A stretch of DNA of 64,000 nucleotides from positions 248,001 through 312,000 of the forward strand of contig JAHEBZ010000003.1 of assembly GCA_024641985.1 (NCBI GenBank), written 5' to 3'. Source of the DNA: Rhodoluna sp. GTDB taxonomy: Bacteria; Actinomycetota; Actinomycetes; Actinomycetales; Microbacteriaceae. This document shows, one piece after another, positions 9,196-19,121 of the stretch; the first letter of the stretch is position 1, and each line of letters opens with the position of its first letter. The position numbers were made by a program, and so were the translations under genes. A model generated the notes under the pieces. It was not told where the DNA came from. It worked only from the letters and a program-made list of their open reading frames with translations, and did no database searches.

Positions 9196-11442
9196 GTGAC
9201 AGATTCAACCCCTACGGGAAGCATCAGCACACTTCGTGCTCGATTGCCGCGTTTGTTTAAGGGCTCTGGCCCTTATGCGACAGAGTTAAACGAGATCATT
9301 CGGCTGGCTAAAGCAAACCATCCGAAGGCCGACCTAAGCATTATCGAGCGGGCATTCGTAGTTGCCGAAGAAGCCCACAGACCACAGTTCCGAAAAAGTG
9401 GTGAGGCCTACATCACGCACCCGCTTGCGGTAACCCTAATTTTGGCCGAGTTGGGCATTGGCCCAATCACTCTTGCGGCGTCGTTGCTTCATGACACAGT
9501 CGAAGACACGCCTTACACGCTTGAAATGCTGACTCGCGATTTTGGCAATGAAGTTGCAATGCTTGTCGACGGAGTAACCAAACTCGACAAAGTCAAATTC
9601 GGCGACCACGCGCAAGCTGAAACGGTTCGCAAAATGGTTGTTGCGATGTCGAAAGACATTCGCGTTCTGGTTATTAAACTCGCAGACCGACTTCACAACG
9701 CCAGAACCTGGGGCTTTGTTGAGGCTGAATCAGCAAAGCGCAAAGCGCAAGAAACCCTAGAGATTTATGCGCCACTTGCGCATCGACTAGGCATCAACAC
9801 GATCAAGTGGGAGCTTGAGGACATCTCGTTCTCTGTGCTTTACCCAAAGGTTTACGAAGAGATCGTGAACCTAGTAACCCAAAGAACACCTAAGCGTGAA
9901 GAGTTTATCGAGAGCGTCATTGAGGCGATCAACGGCGATCTTCGTGACAGCCGCATCAAAGGCAAGGTTTATGGCCGACCCAAGCAGTACTACTCGATTT
10001 ATCAAAAAATGGTGGTGCGCGGCCGCGAATTTGACGACATCTACGACTTGGTTGGCATTCGAGTTCTTGTGAACGAAGTTCGTGATTGCTACGCAGTATT
10101 GGGATCAATTCACGCGCGCTGGAACCCGGTGCCTGGTCGCTTCAAAGACTACATTGCCATGCCCAAATTCAACCTGTATCAGTCTTTGCACACAACCGTT
10201 ATGGGCCCTGCCGGCCGCCCTGTAGAGATCCAAATTCGCACCCATGAAATGCACCAGCGGGCCGAATACGGTGTGGCAGCACACTGGAAATATAAAGAGC
10301 AGGTAGGCAAATCGGCCGAGACAGCCGACGAAGACATGGCCTGGTTAAAGCACCTATCAGACTGGCAAGCCGAAACCCAAGACCCTTCAGAGTTTCTCGA
10401 CTCATTGCGCTTCGAAATCGGCGCAAAAGAGGTTTATGTTTTCACACCCAAGGGCAAGGTTGTCGGCCTAACCGGAGGAGCCACACCGGTCGACTTCGCC
10501 TACGCCGTGCACACCGAGGTTGGTCACCGAACAATGGGCGCCAAAGTCAACGGGCGACTTGTTCCGCTAGAAACAACGCTTCAATCAGGTGACGTTGTTG
10601 AAATATTTACCTCAAAGTCGCCAGAAGCCGGGCCTAGCCAAGATTGGCTAAATTTTGCCAAATCGCCTCGCGCCCGCTCGAAAATTAAACAGTGGTTTGC
10701 CGTCGGCCGAAGAGAGCAATCAATCGAGTCTGGCAAAGAGATGCTGGCGAAGGCGATGCGCAAGCAAAACTTGCCCTTGCAGCGCCTAATGTCGGCCGAC
10801 GAGTTAGTAAAACTTGCCGGCGAGCTGAGGTTCCCTGACGTCGAAGGTCTTTACGCAGCAATTGGCGACAACCACGTCTCTGCCCAATCGGTTGTCGAGA
10901 AACTAACCAACGCGGTGTCTATCGACGATAACGAGGAGGCAGTATTCCAGCTTCCAAGCGCCCCTAGAAGTGCTAACCGCAAACGCTCGAATGACTCTGG
11001 TGTATTGGTTAAGGGCGATGCCGATGTTTTGGTGAAGTTGGCCAGATGCTGCACGCCGGTGCCGGGGGATGAGATTCTAGGTTTTGTTACGCGCGGAACC
11101 GGTGTTAGTGTGCACCGAGTCGACTGCAAAAACAGCACTCAATTAAGGCAAGAACCAGAAAGATTACTCGAAGTTAGTTGGGCGCCAACAAGCAAGAGCA
11201 TCTTCTTAGTTCAGATCCAAATCGAGGCGCTAGATCGATCTGGCTTGCTTTCAGATGTAACACGCGTTCTTTCAGAACACCACGTAAATATTCTGTCGGC
11301 CTCGGTTTCGACTCGAAGCGACCGAGTGGCATTGAGTCGGTTCGTTTTTGAGTTGGGCGATGCGGGCGTGCTTGAACACCTGTTGAATGCCGTGCGCCGA
11401 ATTGAAGCGGTTTATGACGTGTATCGAGTTAGCAACGGCTAA
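9196..11442 (+). CDS. rel: Bifunctional (p)ppGpp synthetase/hydrolase Rel (GTG start)
   Basis: HD domain (LLHDTVEDTPYT), synthetase domain, TGS domain (VYVFTPKGKVVGLTGGATPVDFAYAVHTEVGH) and C-terminal ACT domain. Confidence 0.97.
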   Translation: MTDSTPTGSISTLRARLPRLFKGSGPYATELNEIIRLAKANHPKADLSIIERAFVVAEEAHRPQFRKSGEAYITHPLAVTLILAELGIGPITLAASLLHDTVEDTPYTLEMLTRDFGNEVAMLVDGVTKLDKVKFGDHAQAETVRKMVVAMSKDIRVLVIKLADRLHNARTWGFVEAESAKRKAQETLEIYAPLAHRLGINTIKWELEDISFSVLYPKVYEEIVNLVTQRTPKREEFIESVIEAINGDLRDSRIKGKVYGRPKQYYSIYQKMVVRGREFDDIYDLVGIRVLVNEVRDCYAVLGSIHARWNPVPGRFKDYIAMPKFNLYQSLHTTVMGPAGRPVEIQIRTHEMHQRAEYGVAAHWKYKEQVGKSAETADEDMAWLKHLSDWQAETQDPSEFLDSLRFEIGAKEVYVFTPKGKVVGLTGGATPVDFAYAVHTEVGHRTMGAKVNGRLVPLETTLQSGDVVEIFTSKSPEAGPSQDWLNFAKSPRARSKIKQWFAVGRREQSIESGKEMLAKAMRKQNLPLQRLMSADELVKLAGELRFPDVEGLYAAIGDNHVSAQSVVEKLTNAVSIDDNEEAVFQLPSAPRSANRKRSNDSGVLVKGDADVLVKLARCCTPVPGDEILGFVTRGTGVSVHRVDCKNSTQLRQEPERLLEVSWAPTSKSIFLVQIQIEALDRSGLLSDVTRVLSEHHVNILSASVSTRSDRVALSRFVFELGDAGVLEHLLNAVRRIEAVYDVYRVSNG

Positions 11443-11480
11443 CCACTCAACATTGCTAACTATGCGACTTGCCTAGTATT

Positions 11481-11520
11481 AAGTTTGAAAACCCCGCCAT
11501 TCGGCGGGGTTTTCAAACTT
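11481..11520. terminator. Bidirectional intrinsic terminator between convergent rel and DUF349 gene
   Basis: Perfect 18-bp inverted repeat AAGTTTGAAAACCCCGCC-ATTC-GGCGGGGTTTTCAAACTT, with T-rich flanks on both strands. Confidence 0.93.
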
Positions 11521-11539
11521 TGGAGATGAATTTCGGTAA

Positions 11540-12775
11540 CTACGCAGATGCCTTAACAACTTCTAGCCAGGCCTTACGGGCGGCTAGAGCCTCGGTGGCA
11601 GTTTGAATCTTCTTTTTGTCTTTGGTTGCAGTGGCTGCAGCTAACTCGGCCTCCAACTTAACAATGCTGTCTTGAAGTTGAGTGATAACGCTGTTCGAGC
11701 GCTCTTTGGCCGCAGGGTCGCTCTTGCGCCAGTGCTCTTCTTCGGCCTTGCGAACCTTTGCTTCAACAGCACGCATTTTGTCTTCGGTTTCGCGAAGCTT
11801 GTCTTTAGGAACTCGGCCGGCTTTCTCCCACTTAGCAGAAACAACCTGCAGCTGCTTCTTGGCCTCAGCAAGATCCTTGCTTGGGTCAATCTTCTCGGCT
11901 TCTTTCAGAAGCTCAAGCTTGACCGCAAGGTTTGCAGTGTGCTCGATGTTCTCAACCGCAGCAGTCTCAGCTTTGGCAGAGTAAATTGTGTCGCCGGCGG
12001 CCTTGAATCGCGCCCAGAGTGCGTCGTCTGACTTTCCTGGAGTGCGGCCGGCGGCCTTCCACTCATCGAGCAACTTGCGATAATCGGCGACAGCATCTGA
12101 CCCCTTGGCTGCAAGAGCCTCGGCCTTTTCAACGATGTCGTTCTTTTTGCCCTTTGCGGCCTTAGTAGCGGCATCTAGACCGGCAAAATAGTGGCGTTTC
12201 GCGGTCTCGAACTTTGTGCGCGAAGCCGCGAAGCGCTTCCAGAGCACATCTGCTTCAGATTTTGAAACCTTGGCGCCTGATTTTTGAACGGCTTGCCATT
12301 GTTCGAACAATTCCGCCATTTTTGCCCCAGATGTCTTCCACTGGGTTTTGGATACATCCTGGTTAGCAATTGCTTCTGCCTGCACAACAATTTCAGTGCG
12401 CTTAGCTATTGCTTCGGCGCTTGCCTCTTTGTTGGCTTCAACTTTGACGCTTGCTAGTGCTGCAATCTTTTCATCGAGGTTGCCGACGCGGCGGCGAAGA
12501 TCGGCAATATCGCCAACGGCAGCAGGCTCTTTTAGGTCTTCGCTCAACTTGGCCGCGGTTTTGTTTAGGGCACCATCGGTGATCTTGTTAGCCACGCGCT
12601 GCTCAAGAATGCGAACCTGAGCCTCAAGGTCGGCAAATTTGCGTTCGAAGTATGCGAGTGCATCTGCTGCAGGTACACCAGGGTACTGACCTACTTTGCG
12701 TTCAGTTCCATTCTCGATTACGAATACGTTGTTGTCGTCGTCTACGCGACCGAACGACTTTGTAGTAGCAGGCAC
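11540..12775 (-). CDS. DUF349 domain-containing protein (three DUF349-like repeats)
   Basis: Three coiled-coil repeats with W-containing motifs (FEQWQAVQKSG, LDEWKAAGRTPGKSDDALWARFKAA, SAKWEKAGRVP). Confidence 0.88.
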   Translation of the reverse strand: MPATTKSFGRVDDDNNVFVIENGTERKVGQYPGVPAADALAYFERKFADLEAQVRILEQRVANKITDGALNKTAAKLSEDLKEPAAVGDIADLRRRVGNLDEKIAALASVKVEANKEASAEAIAKRTEIVVQAEAIANQDVSKTQWKTSGAKMAELFEQWQAVQKSGAKVSKSEADVLWKRFAASRTKFETAKRHYFAGLDAATKAAKGKKNDIVEKAEALAAKGSDAVADYRKLLDEWKAAGRTPGKSDDALWARFKAAGDTIYSAKAETAAVENIEHTANLAVKLELLKEAEKIDPSKDLAEAKKQLQVVSAKWEKAGRVPKDKLRETEDKMRAVEAKVRKAEEEHWRKSDPAAKERSNSVITQLQDSIVKLEAELAAATATKDKKKIQTATEALAARKAWLEVVKASA

Positions 12776-12806
12776 TTTGGCTCCTGTTGATAGGCGGGTG
12801 ATAAGG

Positions 12807-13580
12807 CTATTTTAGGCTGATAGCGCCAAGTATGGTTGCAACTGCCGGTTTGCCGTCTGATCCACCGCCGGCAACGCCGCCGTCAATAATCGGTTTCAAG
12901 TTTTCGAGACCCTTGGTGATCTTTCCGAATACCGAGTAACCACCCGCTGAATCGCTCGGGATAGTGGTGTCTTCGTAAACGATAAAGAATTGACTTCCGT
13001 TACTGTTGCCATCATTGCCAGCTCGTGCCATTGCGATAACGCCTTTCATATAAACGTTGTCAACTGGCGTGTTTTCGAGCGGGCCCCAAGAATAGCCAGG
13101 TCCACCGGTGCCATCTCCGTTTGGGTCACCGCACTGCAGAACATAGAAGCCGCCGTTTGTGAGCCTGTGGCAGCTTAGGTCCTTATAAAAACCCTTATTC
13201 GCAAGTGCAATAAAGTTGGCTGCCGCCTGCGGTGCTTTAGCACCATCGATGGTCACTTCGAGAGCTTTGCCGTTTACCTCGACTGTTCCAGTCCAGTCTC
13301 TGCCTTCGGCAAGCTCTGGTGAAGGAACTAGCGGAGAGTTGCTGACGGTAGCCGCAGGCTCAGATGCCGCCGGTGCAACATAACCTGGGCCGACAGAAAA
13401 ATAGATGAATTGAGCCAGAATAGCCAACAGCACTGCGGCTGCCGAAACCACTATGGCGAGCTTGTTATCGCGTTTGCCACGCGCTGCCATTGCCGCCTGC
13501 TCGTTTTGCTTGGCTTCGAACCTAGCCAATGCCTCACTTGATGCTGCAGAGACATTGTTCTTCTTCTTTTTTGCTGGCAC
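12807..13580 (-). CDS. Cyclophilin-type peptidylprolyl isomerase with N-terminal TM anchor
   Basis: LAIVVSAAAVLLAILAQFIYF TM segment, then cyclophilin motifs (FYKDLSCHRLTNGGFYVLQCGDPNGDGTGGPGYSWG, NGSQFFIVYEDT). Confidence 0.94.
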   Translation of the reverse strand: MPAKKKKNNVSAASSEALARFEAKQNEQAAMAARGKRDNKLAIVVSAAAVLLAILAQFIYFSVGPGYVAPAASEPAATVSNSPLVPSPELAEGRDWTGTVEVNGKALEVTIDGAKAPQAAANFIALANKGFYKDLSCHRLTNGGFYVLQCGDPNGDGTGGPGYSWGPLENTPVDNVYMKGVIAMARAGNDGNSNGSQFFIVYEDTTIPSDSAGGYSVFGKITKGLENLKPIIDGGVAGGGSDGKPAVATILGAISLK

Positions 13581-13665
13581 AACGAACCTTTCGACGGCGG
13601 TATTAGTCCGATTTTATGCGGTGATTCGGCACAGACGCGACATTGTCATCGGTTAGCCTAAAAGC

Positions 13666-15018
13666 ATGTCTGATAATGCGAGCCTGATCGCCTCATCAAC
13701 GCCGCTGGCTGCGCGCATGAGGCCGACAAACCTCGACGAGGTCGTTGGTCAGGCCCATTTACTTAAAGAGGGTTCGCCACTTAGGTCACTTGCAGCAAAG
13801 GCCCAGCCCGGCGAAAACTCAACTACCGTATCGGTGATTTTGTATGGCCCACCAGGAACCGGCAAAACCACCCTCGCTCAGGCCGTTGCTCGAACATCTG
13901 GGCGCAAATTTGTTGAACTGAGTGCAATAACAGCTGGAGTAAAAGACGTTCGCGAAGTTATGGATAGGGCTCGCAACGACAAGGATGTTTTTGGCGTAAA
14001 CACCATCCTGTTTCTCGACGAGATTCACCGATTCTCGAAAGCGCAGCAGGATGCGCTGCTGCCTGGAGTTGAGGGCGGATGGGTAGTGCTAATCGCAGCG
14101 ACCACCGAGAACCCGTCATTTGCCGTCATCTCGCCCTTGCTTTCACGGTCGCTGATGCTAACTCTGAAACCACTTGACGAGTCAGATTTGTATGAAGTAA
14201 CCCAGAGGGCGGTAAGCGACCCGCGCGGGCTCTCATCCAAATTTGAAATAAAAGACCCGGTCGTGACTTCAATTGTGCAACTGGCGGGCGGTGATGCCAG
14301 GCGGGCGCTCACCATTCTAGAGGCCTCGGCTAATAGCGCCGCAGAACGTTCCACCTCCTCAACGACCAGACCTGAGATCACAGCGGCCGATGTTGCTAAC
14401 TCAATGGACAGAGCCTTGGTTCGCTATGACCGCGACGGCGACCAGCACTATGACGTGATCAGTGCGTTCATCAAATCGGTGCGGGGTTCAGATGCCGACG
14501 CGGCGATTCACTACCTGGCACGAATGATTGAAGCGGGGGAGGACCCCAGGTTCATTGCCCGTCGACTAATGATTTTGGCGGCCGAAGACATTGGCCTAGC
14601 CGACCCGACGGCGTTGTCTTTAGCGGTTGCCGCTGCAGAAACCGTGAGCCTTATCGGCATGCCCGAGGGGCGCATTCCCCTGGCTGAGGTCACCATCTAT
14701 TTGGCTCTGGCTCCCAAATCGAATTCTGCCTATAACGCCATAAACGCTGCGCTAGAGGACATCAGAACCGGAAAATTTGGTTTGGTACCCGATGCGCTCA
14801 GAAGCTCCAATTACGCCGGCGCCAAGCGAACCTCCGCAGGTGATGGATACAAATACCCCCACGACGACCCGCGCTCGGTTCTCGAACAGCAATATCTCGA
14901 TGCCAAACTTGAGGGAGCGCGCTATTACATTCCAAAAGACATTGGCAGCGAACACGAACTTGCCGAACGATGGCCAAAACTGCGTTCAATAATCAGGAGT
15001 TACAAAAAGGGCAAGTAG
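13666..15018 (+). CDS. rarA: Replication-associated recombination protein A (AAA+ ATPase, RarA/MgsA)
   Basis: MRPTNLDEVVGQAHLL, GPPGTGKTTLAQAVA, FLDEIHRFSKAQQDALLPGVE. Confidence 0.95.
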   Translation: MSDNASLIASSTPLAARMRPTNLDEVVGQAHLLKEGSPLRSLAAKAQPGENSTTVSVILYGPPGTGKTTLAQAVARTSGRKFVELSAITAGVKDVREVMDRARNDKDVFGVNTILFLDEIHRFSKAQQDALLPGVEGGWVVLIAATTENPSFAVISPLLSRSLMLTLKPLDESDLYEVTQRAVSDPRGLSSKFEIKDPVVTSIVQLAGGDARRALTILEASANSAAERSTSSTTRPEITAADVANSMDRALVRYDRDGDQHYDVISAFIKSVRGSDADAAIHYLARMIEAGEDPRFIARRLMILAAEDIGLADPTALSLAVAAAETVSLIGMPEGRIPLAEVTIYLALAPKSNSAYNAINAALEDIRTGKFGLVPDALRSSNYAGAKRTSAGDGYKYPHDDPRSVLEQQYLDAKLEGARYYIPKDIGSEHELAERWPKLRSIIRSYKKGK

Positions 15019-15022
15019 AACC

Positions 15023-15051
15023 TTGGTTTCGCGGGTGTCGACTGATAGACT
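15023..15051 (+). promoter_or_regulatory. Candidate promoter for rpsD (TTGGTT-N17-TAGACT)
   Basis: -35-like TTGGTT 15023-15028, 17-nt spacer, -10-like TAGACT 15046-15051, just after the rarA stop. Confidence 0.65.
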
Positions 15052-15057
15052 GTTCAG

Positions 15058-15219
15058 GTTGCCGACTGGAGCACTCAAACGCGGCTGTGAGAGTGCTCAA
15101 TCACGGTGCGACCTTCTAATAGCCAGAGGGTCCGTGGCAGAGGGGTCGAACCATAGCCCCGACTTGTGAACAATTACCGCTATAGCGATTTCGAAAGAGA
15201 TCCATTTTGAAAGGAAAAC
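15058..15219 (+). promoter_or_regulatory. Structured 5' leader of rpsD (candidate S4 autoregulatory element)
   Basis: Three consecutive hairpins read by eye: GAGCACTC/GAGTGCTC (15069-15076/15091-15098), ACCTTCT/AGAGGGT with one G-U (15111-15117/15125-15131), GGGGT/GCCCC with one U-G (15142-15146/15156-15160). Confidence 0.45.
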
Positions 15220-15849
15220 GTGTCTAAAACCACACGTACCCGCAGCAAGACTCGTTTGTCTCGCGCACTGGGCATTGCCCTTACTCCAAAAGCCGCTAAA
15301 TACCTTGAGAAGCGTCCATACGCTCCGGGTGAGCACGGCCGCACCAAACGCAAGGCCGACAGCGACTACGCCGTTCGCCTTCGCGAGAAGCAGCGTCTAC
15401 GCGCCCAGTATGGCATTCGTGAAGCACAGCTTCGCAAAACCTTCCAAGAGGCAAAGCGCGCCGATGGCCTAACCGGTGAAAACCTGGTTGAGCTCCTAGA
15501 AATGCGTCTCGACGCAGTTGTTCTTCGCTCAGGTTTTGCACGCACAATTGCTCAGGCTCGTCAGATGGTTGTGCACCGTCACATCCTCGTAAATGGTGAG
15601 CGCGTTGACCGCCCATCATTCCGCGTAAAGCCTGGTCAGTTGGTTCACGTACACGAGAAGAGCGAAAAGACTGAGCCGTTCCAGGTTGCAGCAGCTGGCG
15701 CTCACGTTGACGTTCTTCCTCCAGTTCCTGGCTACCTAGAGGTGTCTCTAGACAAGCTTCACGCAACCCTAGTTCGCCGCCCAAAGCGTGCCGAAGTTCC
15801 AGTTACCTGTGAAGTTCAGCTCGTCGTTGAGTACTACGCTGCTCGATAA
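15220..15849 (+). CDS. rpsD: 30S ribosomal protein S4
   Basis: Typical S4 (RLSRALGIALTPKAAKYLEKRPYAPGEHGR; S4 domain VLRSGFARTIAQARQMVVHRHILVNGERVDRPSF). Confidence 0.97.
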   Translation: MSKTTRTRSKTRLSRALGIALTPKAAKYLEKRPYAPGEHGRTKRKADSDYAVRLREKQRLRAQYGIREAQLRKTFQEAKRADGLTGENLVELLEMRLDAVVLRSGFARTIAQARQMVVHRHILVNGERVDRPSFRVKPGQLVHVHEKSEKTEPFQVAAAGAHVDVLPPVPGYLEVSLDKLHATLVRRPKRAEVPVTCEVQLVVEYYAAR

Positions 15850-15877
15850 ATAGCATCAAATCGGTTTAGGAGTTCAG

Positions 15878-16225
15878 ATGAGTGGTGGAGACATCGCGGC
15901 AATCGTGGCGGCAGCAGGATTCGTTCTGCTCGTGCTTTTTATTGCTGTTCCGCTGCTTAAGCTCGGACGCGTGCTCGACGAGGCTCGAAATTCAATTCGA
16001 GACCTGAACGAGAGTGTGTCTCCGCTACTCACTGAACTCACCGATACAGTCACTGCCACCAACAAGCAGTTGGCAAAGGTAGACGTGATCACTGAAAACG
16101 TTGCCGAAGTAACAACCAACGTAAGCGCGCTCGTCGCTGTTTTTTCATCGACGTTGGGATCGCCGTTGGTTAAACTGGCGGGCCTAGCCAAAGGCGTAAA
16201 CGCCTTTTTGGGCAAGAAGAAGTAG
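15878..16225 (+). CDS. DUF948-type membrane protein
   Basis: N-terminal TM plus amphipathic helix; position between rpsD and alaS as in other Actinobacteria. Confidence 0.8.
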   Translation: MSGGDIAAIVAAAGFVLLVLFIAVPLLKLGRVLDEARNSIRDLNESVSPLLTELTDTVTATNKQLAKVDVITENVAEVTTNVSALVAVFSSTLGSPLVKLAGLAKGVNAFLGKKK

Positions 16226-16233
16226 GTAGCGAA

Positions 16234-16464
16234 ATGAAAAAATTTTTCTGGCTAGTAGCAGGAATTGCTGCGGGTGCCGTTGTTGCAAAGCAAGTTCGTG
16301 AAAATCCAAAGGCTAAGGCGCTTCTGGATGACGCGATTTCGCTCGCAAAAGAATTCGGCAATGAGGCTAAGCAAGGCTTCGAAGAACGTGTAGCAGAACT
16401 TGCCGCCGAAGAGCAGGCAGCTAAGCCTGCATCAGACCCTGCATCAGACTCTGCATCAAAATAA
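16234..16464 (+). CDS. Small membrane-anchored hypothetical protein
   Basis: 76-aa ORF with N-terminal TM (FFWLVAGIAAGAVVAKQV), overlaps alaS start by 1 nt. Confidence 0.75.
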   Translation: MKKFFWLVAGIAAGAVVAKQVRENPKAKALLDDAISLAKEFGNEAKQGFEERVAELAAEEQAAKPASDPASDSASK

Positions 16465-19121
16465 TGCAGACCGCAGAAATTCGTAACCGCTGGCTTTCTT
16501 TCTTCGAAAGCAAAGGGCACACCGTTGTTCCCTCTGCTTCGCTAATTAGCGAAGACCCATCGCTGCTTTTCACCGTTGCCGGAATGGTGCCTTTTATTCC
16601 ATACATGTCGGGATTGGTGCCCGCACCTTATAGCCGCGCTACCAGCGTTCAAAAATGCGTTCGAACCCTCGATATCGAAGAAGTGGGCAAAACCACACGC
16701 CACGGCACTTTTTTTCAGATGAACGGAAACTTCTCGTTCGGAGATTATTTCAAGCCCGAAGCCATTGCATTCGCCTGGGAGTTTCTAACTGGCTCGGTGG
16801 AGTCTGGCTGTCTAGGCCTAGACCCGCAACTTTTATGGGTCACAGTCTTTCAAGACGACGATGAGTCAATCAAAATTTGGCGTGAAGTAGCCGACATCCC
16901 AATGGAGCGCATTCAGCGCCGAGGAATGAAGGATAACTATTGGTCGACTGGTCAACCGGGCCCAGCCGGACCATGCTCTGAAATCTATTATGACCGTGGG
17001 CCTGCATATGGTCGCGAAGGTGGGCCAGAAGCCGACGAAGACCGCTACATCGAAATTTGGAACCTTGTTTTCATGCAGTTCGAGCGGGGCCTTGGCACCG
17101 GCAAAGACAGCTTCGAAATTCTGGGTGAATTGCCCAAGAAAAACATTGACACCGGCATGGGTCTCGAGCGCGTGGCGTTTTTAATGCAGGGCGTTGAAAA
17201 CCTTTACGAAATTGATCAGGTTCGACCTGTGCTTGATCTGGCAGCTTCACTTTCGGGCAAGGCATACGGCTCTAGTGTCGAAGATGATGTTCGCATGCGC
17301 GTTGTTGCTGACCACGTTCGATCAGCCTTAATGCTGATTGGCGATGGTGTGACACCGGCCAACGATGGTCGCGGCTATGTGCTTCGCCGATTACTGCGCC
17401 GCACGGTTCGTTCGATGCGCCTGCTTGGAGTGGAAGGCGAAACCTTCACAGCCTTGTTCACGGCATCGCGTGACGCAATGAAGGCGTCTTACCCAGAAGT
17501 CTCAGAAGATTTCGATCGAATTTTGAAGATCGCGATTGCCGAGGAACAAACCTTCTTGCGCACACTAGTTGCTGGCACCGTTTTTCTTGATGAAGCAATC
17601 ACTGCTGCCAAAGTGGGCGGTGGCAAAACTCTTGCGGGTGACGCTGCATTCTTGTTGCACGACACCTATGGTTTTCCGATTGATTTGACTCTCGAAGTAG
17701 CCGAGGAAGCTGGCCTGAGCGTTGATCGCGATGGCTTTAAGGCCCTAATGGCAGAGCAGCGCGACCGGGCTAAGGCCGACGCACGCGAAAAGAAGCTCGG
17801 CGGCACCGACCTAACCGTATATTCGGCCTTCCGTGCTCTTGGCGCAACCAAATTCACTGGTTATTCGGCGCTTGAAACCGAAGCTCGGGTTCTGGGTATC
17901 ATCGTCGACGGCAAAGATGCACGTGAGGCCGCGGCCGGCAACATAGCCGAAATTATTCTCGACGAGACATCGTTTTATGCAGAATCAGGCGGGCAAGATT
18001 CAGATGCCGGCCTAATTGTTGGGCAGGGTTTTTCGCTTGAAGTTCTTGACGTGCAAAAGCCTGTGAAGGGCCTGATTAGCCACAAGGTCTTGGTTCGCGA
18101 AGGTATTGTTTCGGTTGACGCGAAGGTTGAAACCAGAGTTGATGCCGATTGGCGCGTTGGCGCCAGACAAGCACACTCGGGCACTCACGTAGTGCACGCC
18201 GCTCTGCGCGAAGTGCTTGGCCCATCGGCCTTGCAAAGCGGTTCTTACAACAAGCCCGGCTACCTTCGCCTCGACTATGCCTGGAGTCAGGCGCTTTCAA
18301 ACGAAACCAAGAGCGAAATTGAAGAGGTTTCAAACCTAGCAATTCGCCGCGACCTCTTAGTAAACGAGCACCACATGTCGGTTGCCGATGCGAAGGCATT
18401 CGGAGCCGTCGCACTTTTTGGTGAAACCTATGACGAGACTGTGCGCGTAATAGAAATTGGCGGCAAATGGTCGCGTGAACTGTGTGGCGGCACTCACGTT
18501 TCGCACAGCTCACAGATCGGATTGATCTCTCTTATTGGCGAATCTTCTGTCGGTTCGGGCTCGCGCCGAGTCGAAGCACTCGTGGGCATCGAAGCGTTTA
18601 GGGCCTTGGCCAACGAGCGCGCTTTGGTTTCACGTCTCTCTGAGGCCATGAAGGCCCCACGAGAGCAATTAGAAGACCGCATCGTGGCTACCGTTGAAGA
18701 TTTGAAGGCTGCCCAACGCAAGCTCGCTGCCGCCCAGACTGCATCACTTGCAACCCGGATCCCTGAGCTGCTCGACGCGGCTGTTTCTATCGGCGCAACT
18801 AAGTTCGTTTCTTCAGACATCGGCCAGCTCGATTCTGCCGACGACCTGCGCAACCTGGTTATTGGGCTTCGCGATCGCGCCGGCTCACAAAATCTTGTGG
18901 TCGCCTTGTTTGCCAGCATTTCGGCAAAGCCTATGGTCATAGTTGCCACAACCGAAGCTGCACGCGCAGCAGGCCACAAGGCGGGCGCACTAGTTCGCAT
19001 CGCAAGCGGTGTTCTTGGTGGTGGCGGCGGCGGCAAAGACGACATCGCTCAGGGTGGCGGAGTAGACCCATCGAAGGTGACTGAAGCTATTTCGGCAATA
19101 GCCGGAGCGCTGGGCGCCTAA
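16464..19121 (+). CDS. alaS: Alanyl-tRNA synthetase
   Basis: RNRWLSFFESKGHTVVPSASL, HSGTHVVHAALREVLG, ELCGGTHVSHSSQIG, C-terminal DHHA1 region. Confidence 0.98.
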   Translation: MQTAEIRNRWLSFFESKGHTVVPSASLISEDPSLLFTVAGMVPFIPYMSGLVPAPYSRATSVQKCVRTLDIEEVGKTTRHGTFFQMNGNFSFGDYFKPEAIAFAWEFLTGSVESGCLGLDPQLLWVTVFQDDDESIKIWREVADIPMERIQRRGMKDNYWSTGQPGPAGPCSEIYYDRGPAYGREGGPEADEDRYIEIWNLVFMQFERGLGTGKDSFEILGELPKKNIDTGMGLERVAFLMQGVENLYEIDQVRPVLDLAASLSGKAYGSSVEDDVRMRVVADHVRSALMLIGDGVTPANDGRGYVLRRLLRRTVRSMRLLGVEGETFTALFTASRDAMKASYPEVSEDFDRILKIAIAEEQTFLRTLVAGTVFLDEAITAAKVGGGKTLAGDAAFLLHDTYGFPIDLTLEVAEEAGLSVDRDGFKALMAEQRDRAKADAREKKLGGTDLTVYSAFRALGATKFTGYSALETEARVLGIIVDGKDAREAAAGNIAEIILDETSFYAESGGQDSDAGLIVGQGFSLEVLDVQKPVKGLISHKVLVREGIVSVDAKVETRVDADWRVGARQAHSGTHVVHAALREVLGPSALQSGSYNKPGYLRLDYAWSQALSNETKSEIEEVSNLAIRRDLLVNEHHMSVADAKAFGAVALFGETYDETVRVIEIGGKWSRELCGGTHVSHSSQIGLISLIGESSVGSGSRRVEALVGIEAFRALANERALVSRLSEAMKAPREQLEDRIVATVEDLKAAQRKLAAAQTASLATRIPELLDAAVSIGATKFVSSDIGQLDSADDLRNLVIGLRDRAGSQNLVVALFASISAKPMVIVATTEAARAAGHKAGALVRIASGVLGGGGGGKDDIAQGGGVDPSKVTEAISAIAGALGA

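Noticed and set aside
11672-12031. Plus-strand ORFs across the DUF349 gene
   Set aside because: Antisense to a well-supported coding gene, no recognisable domain
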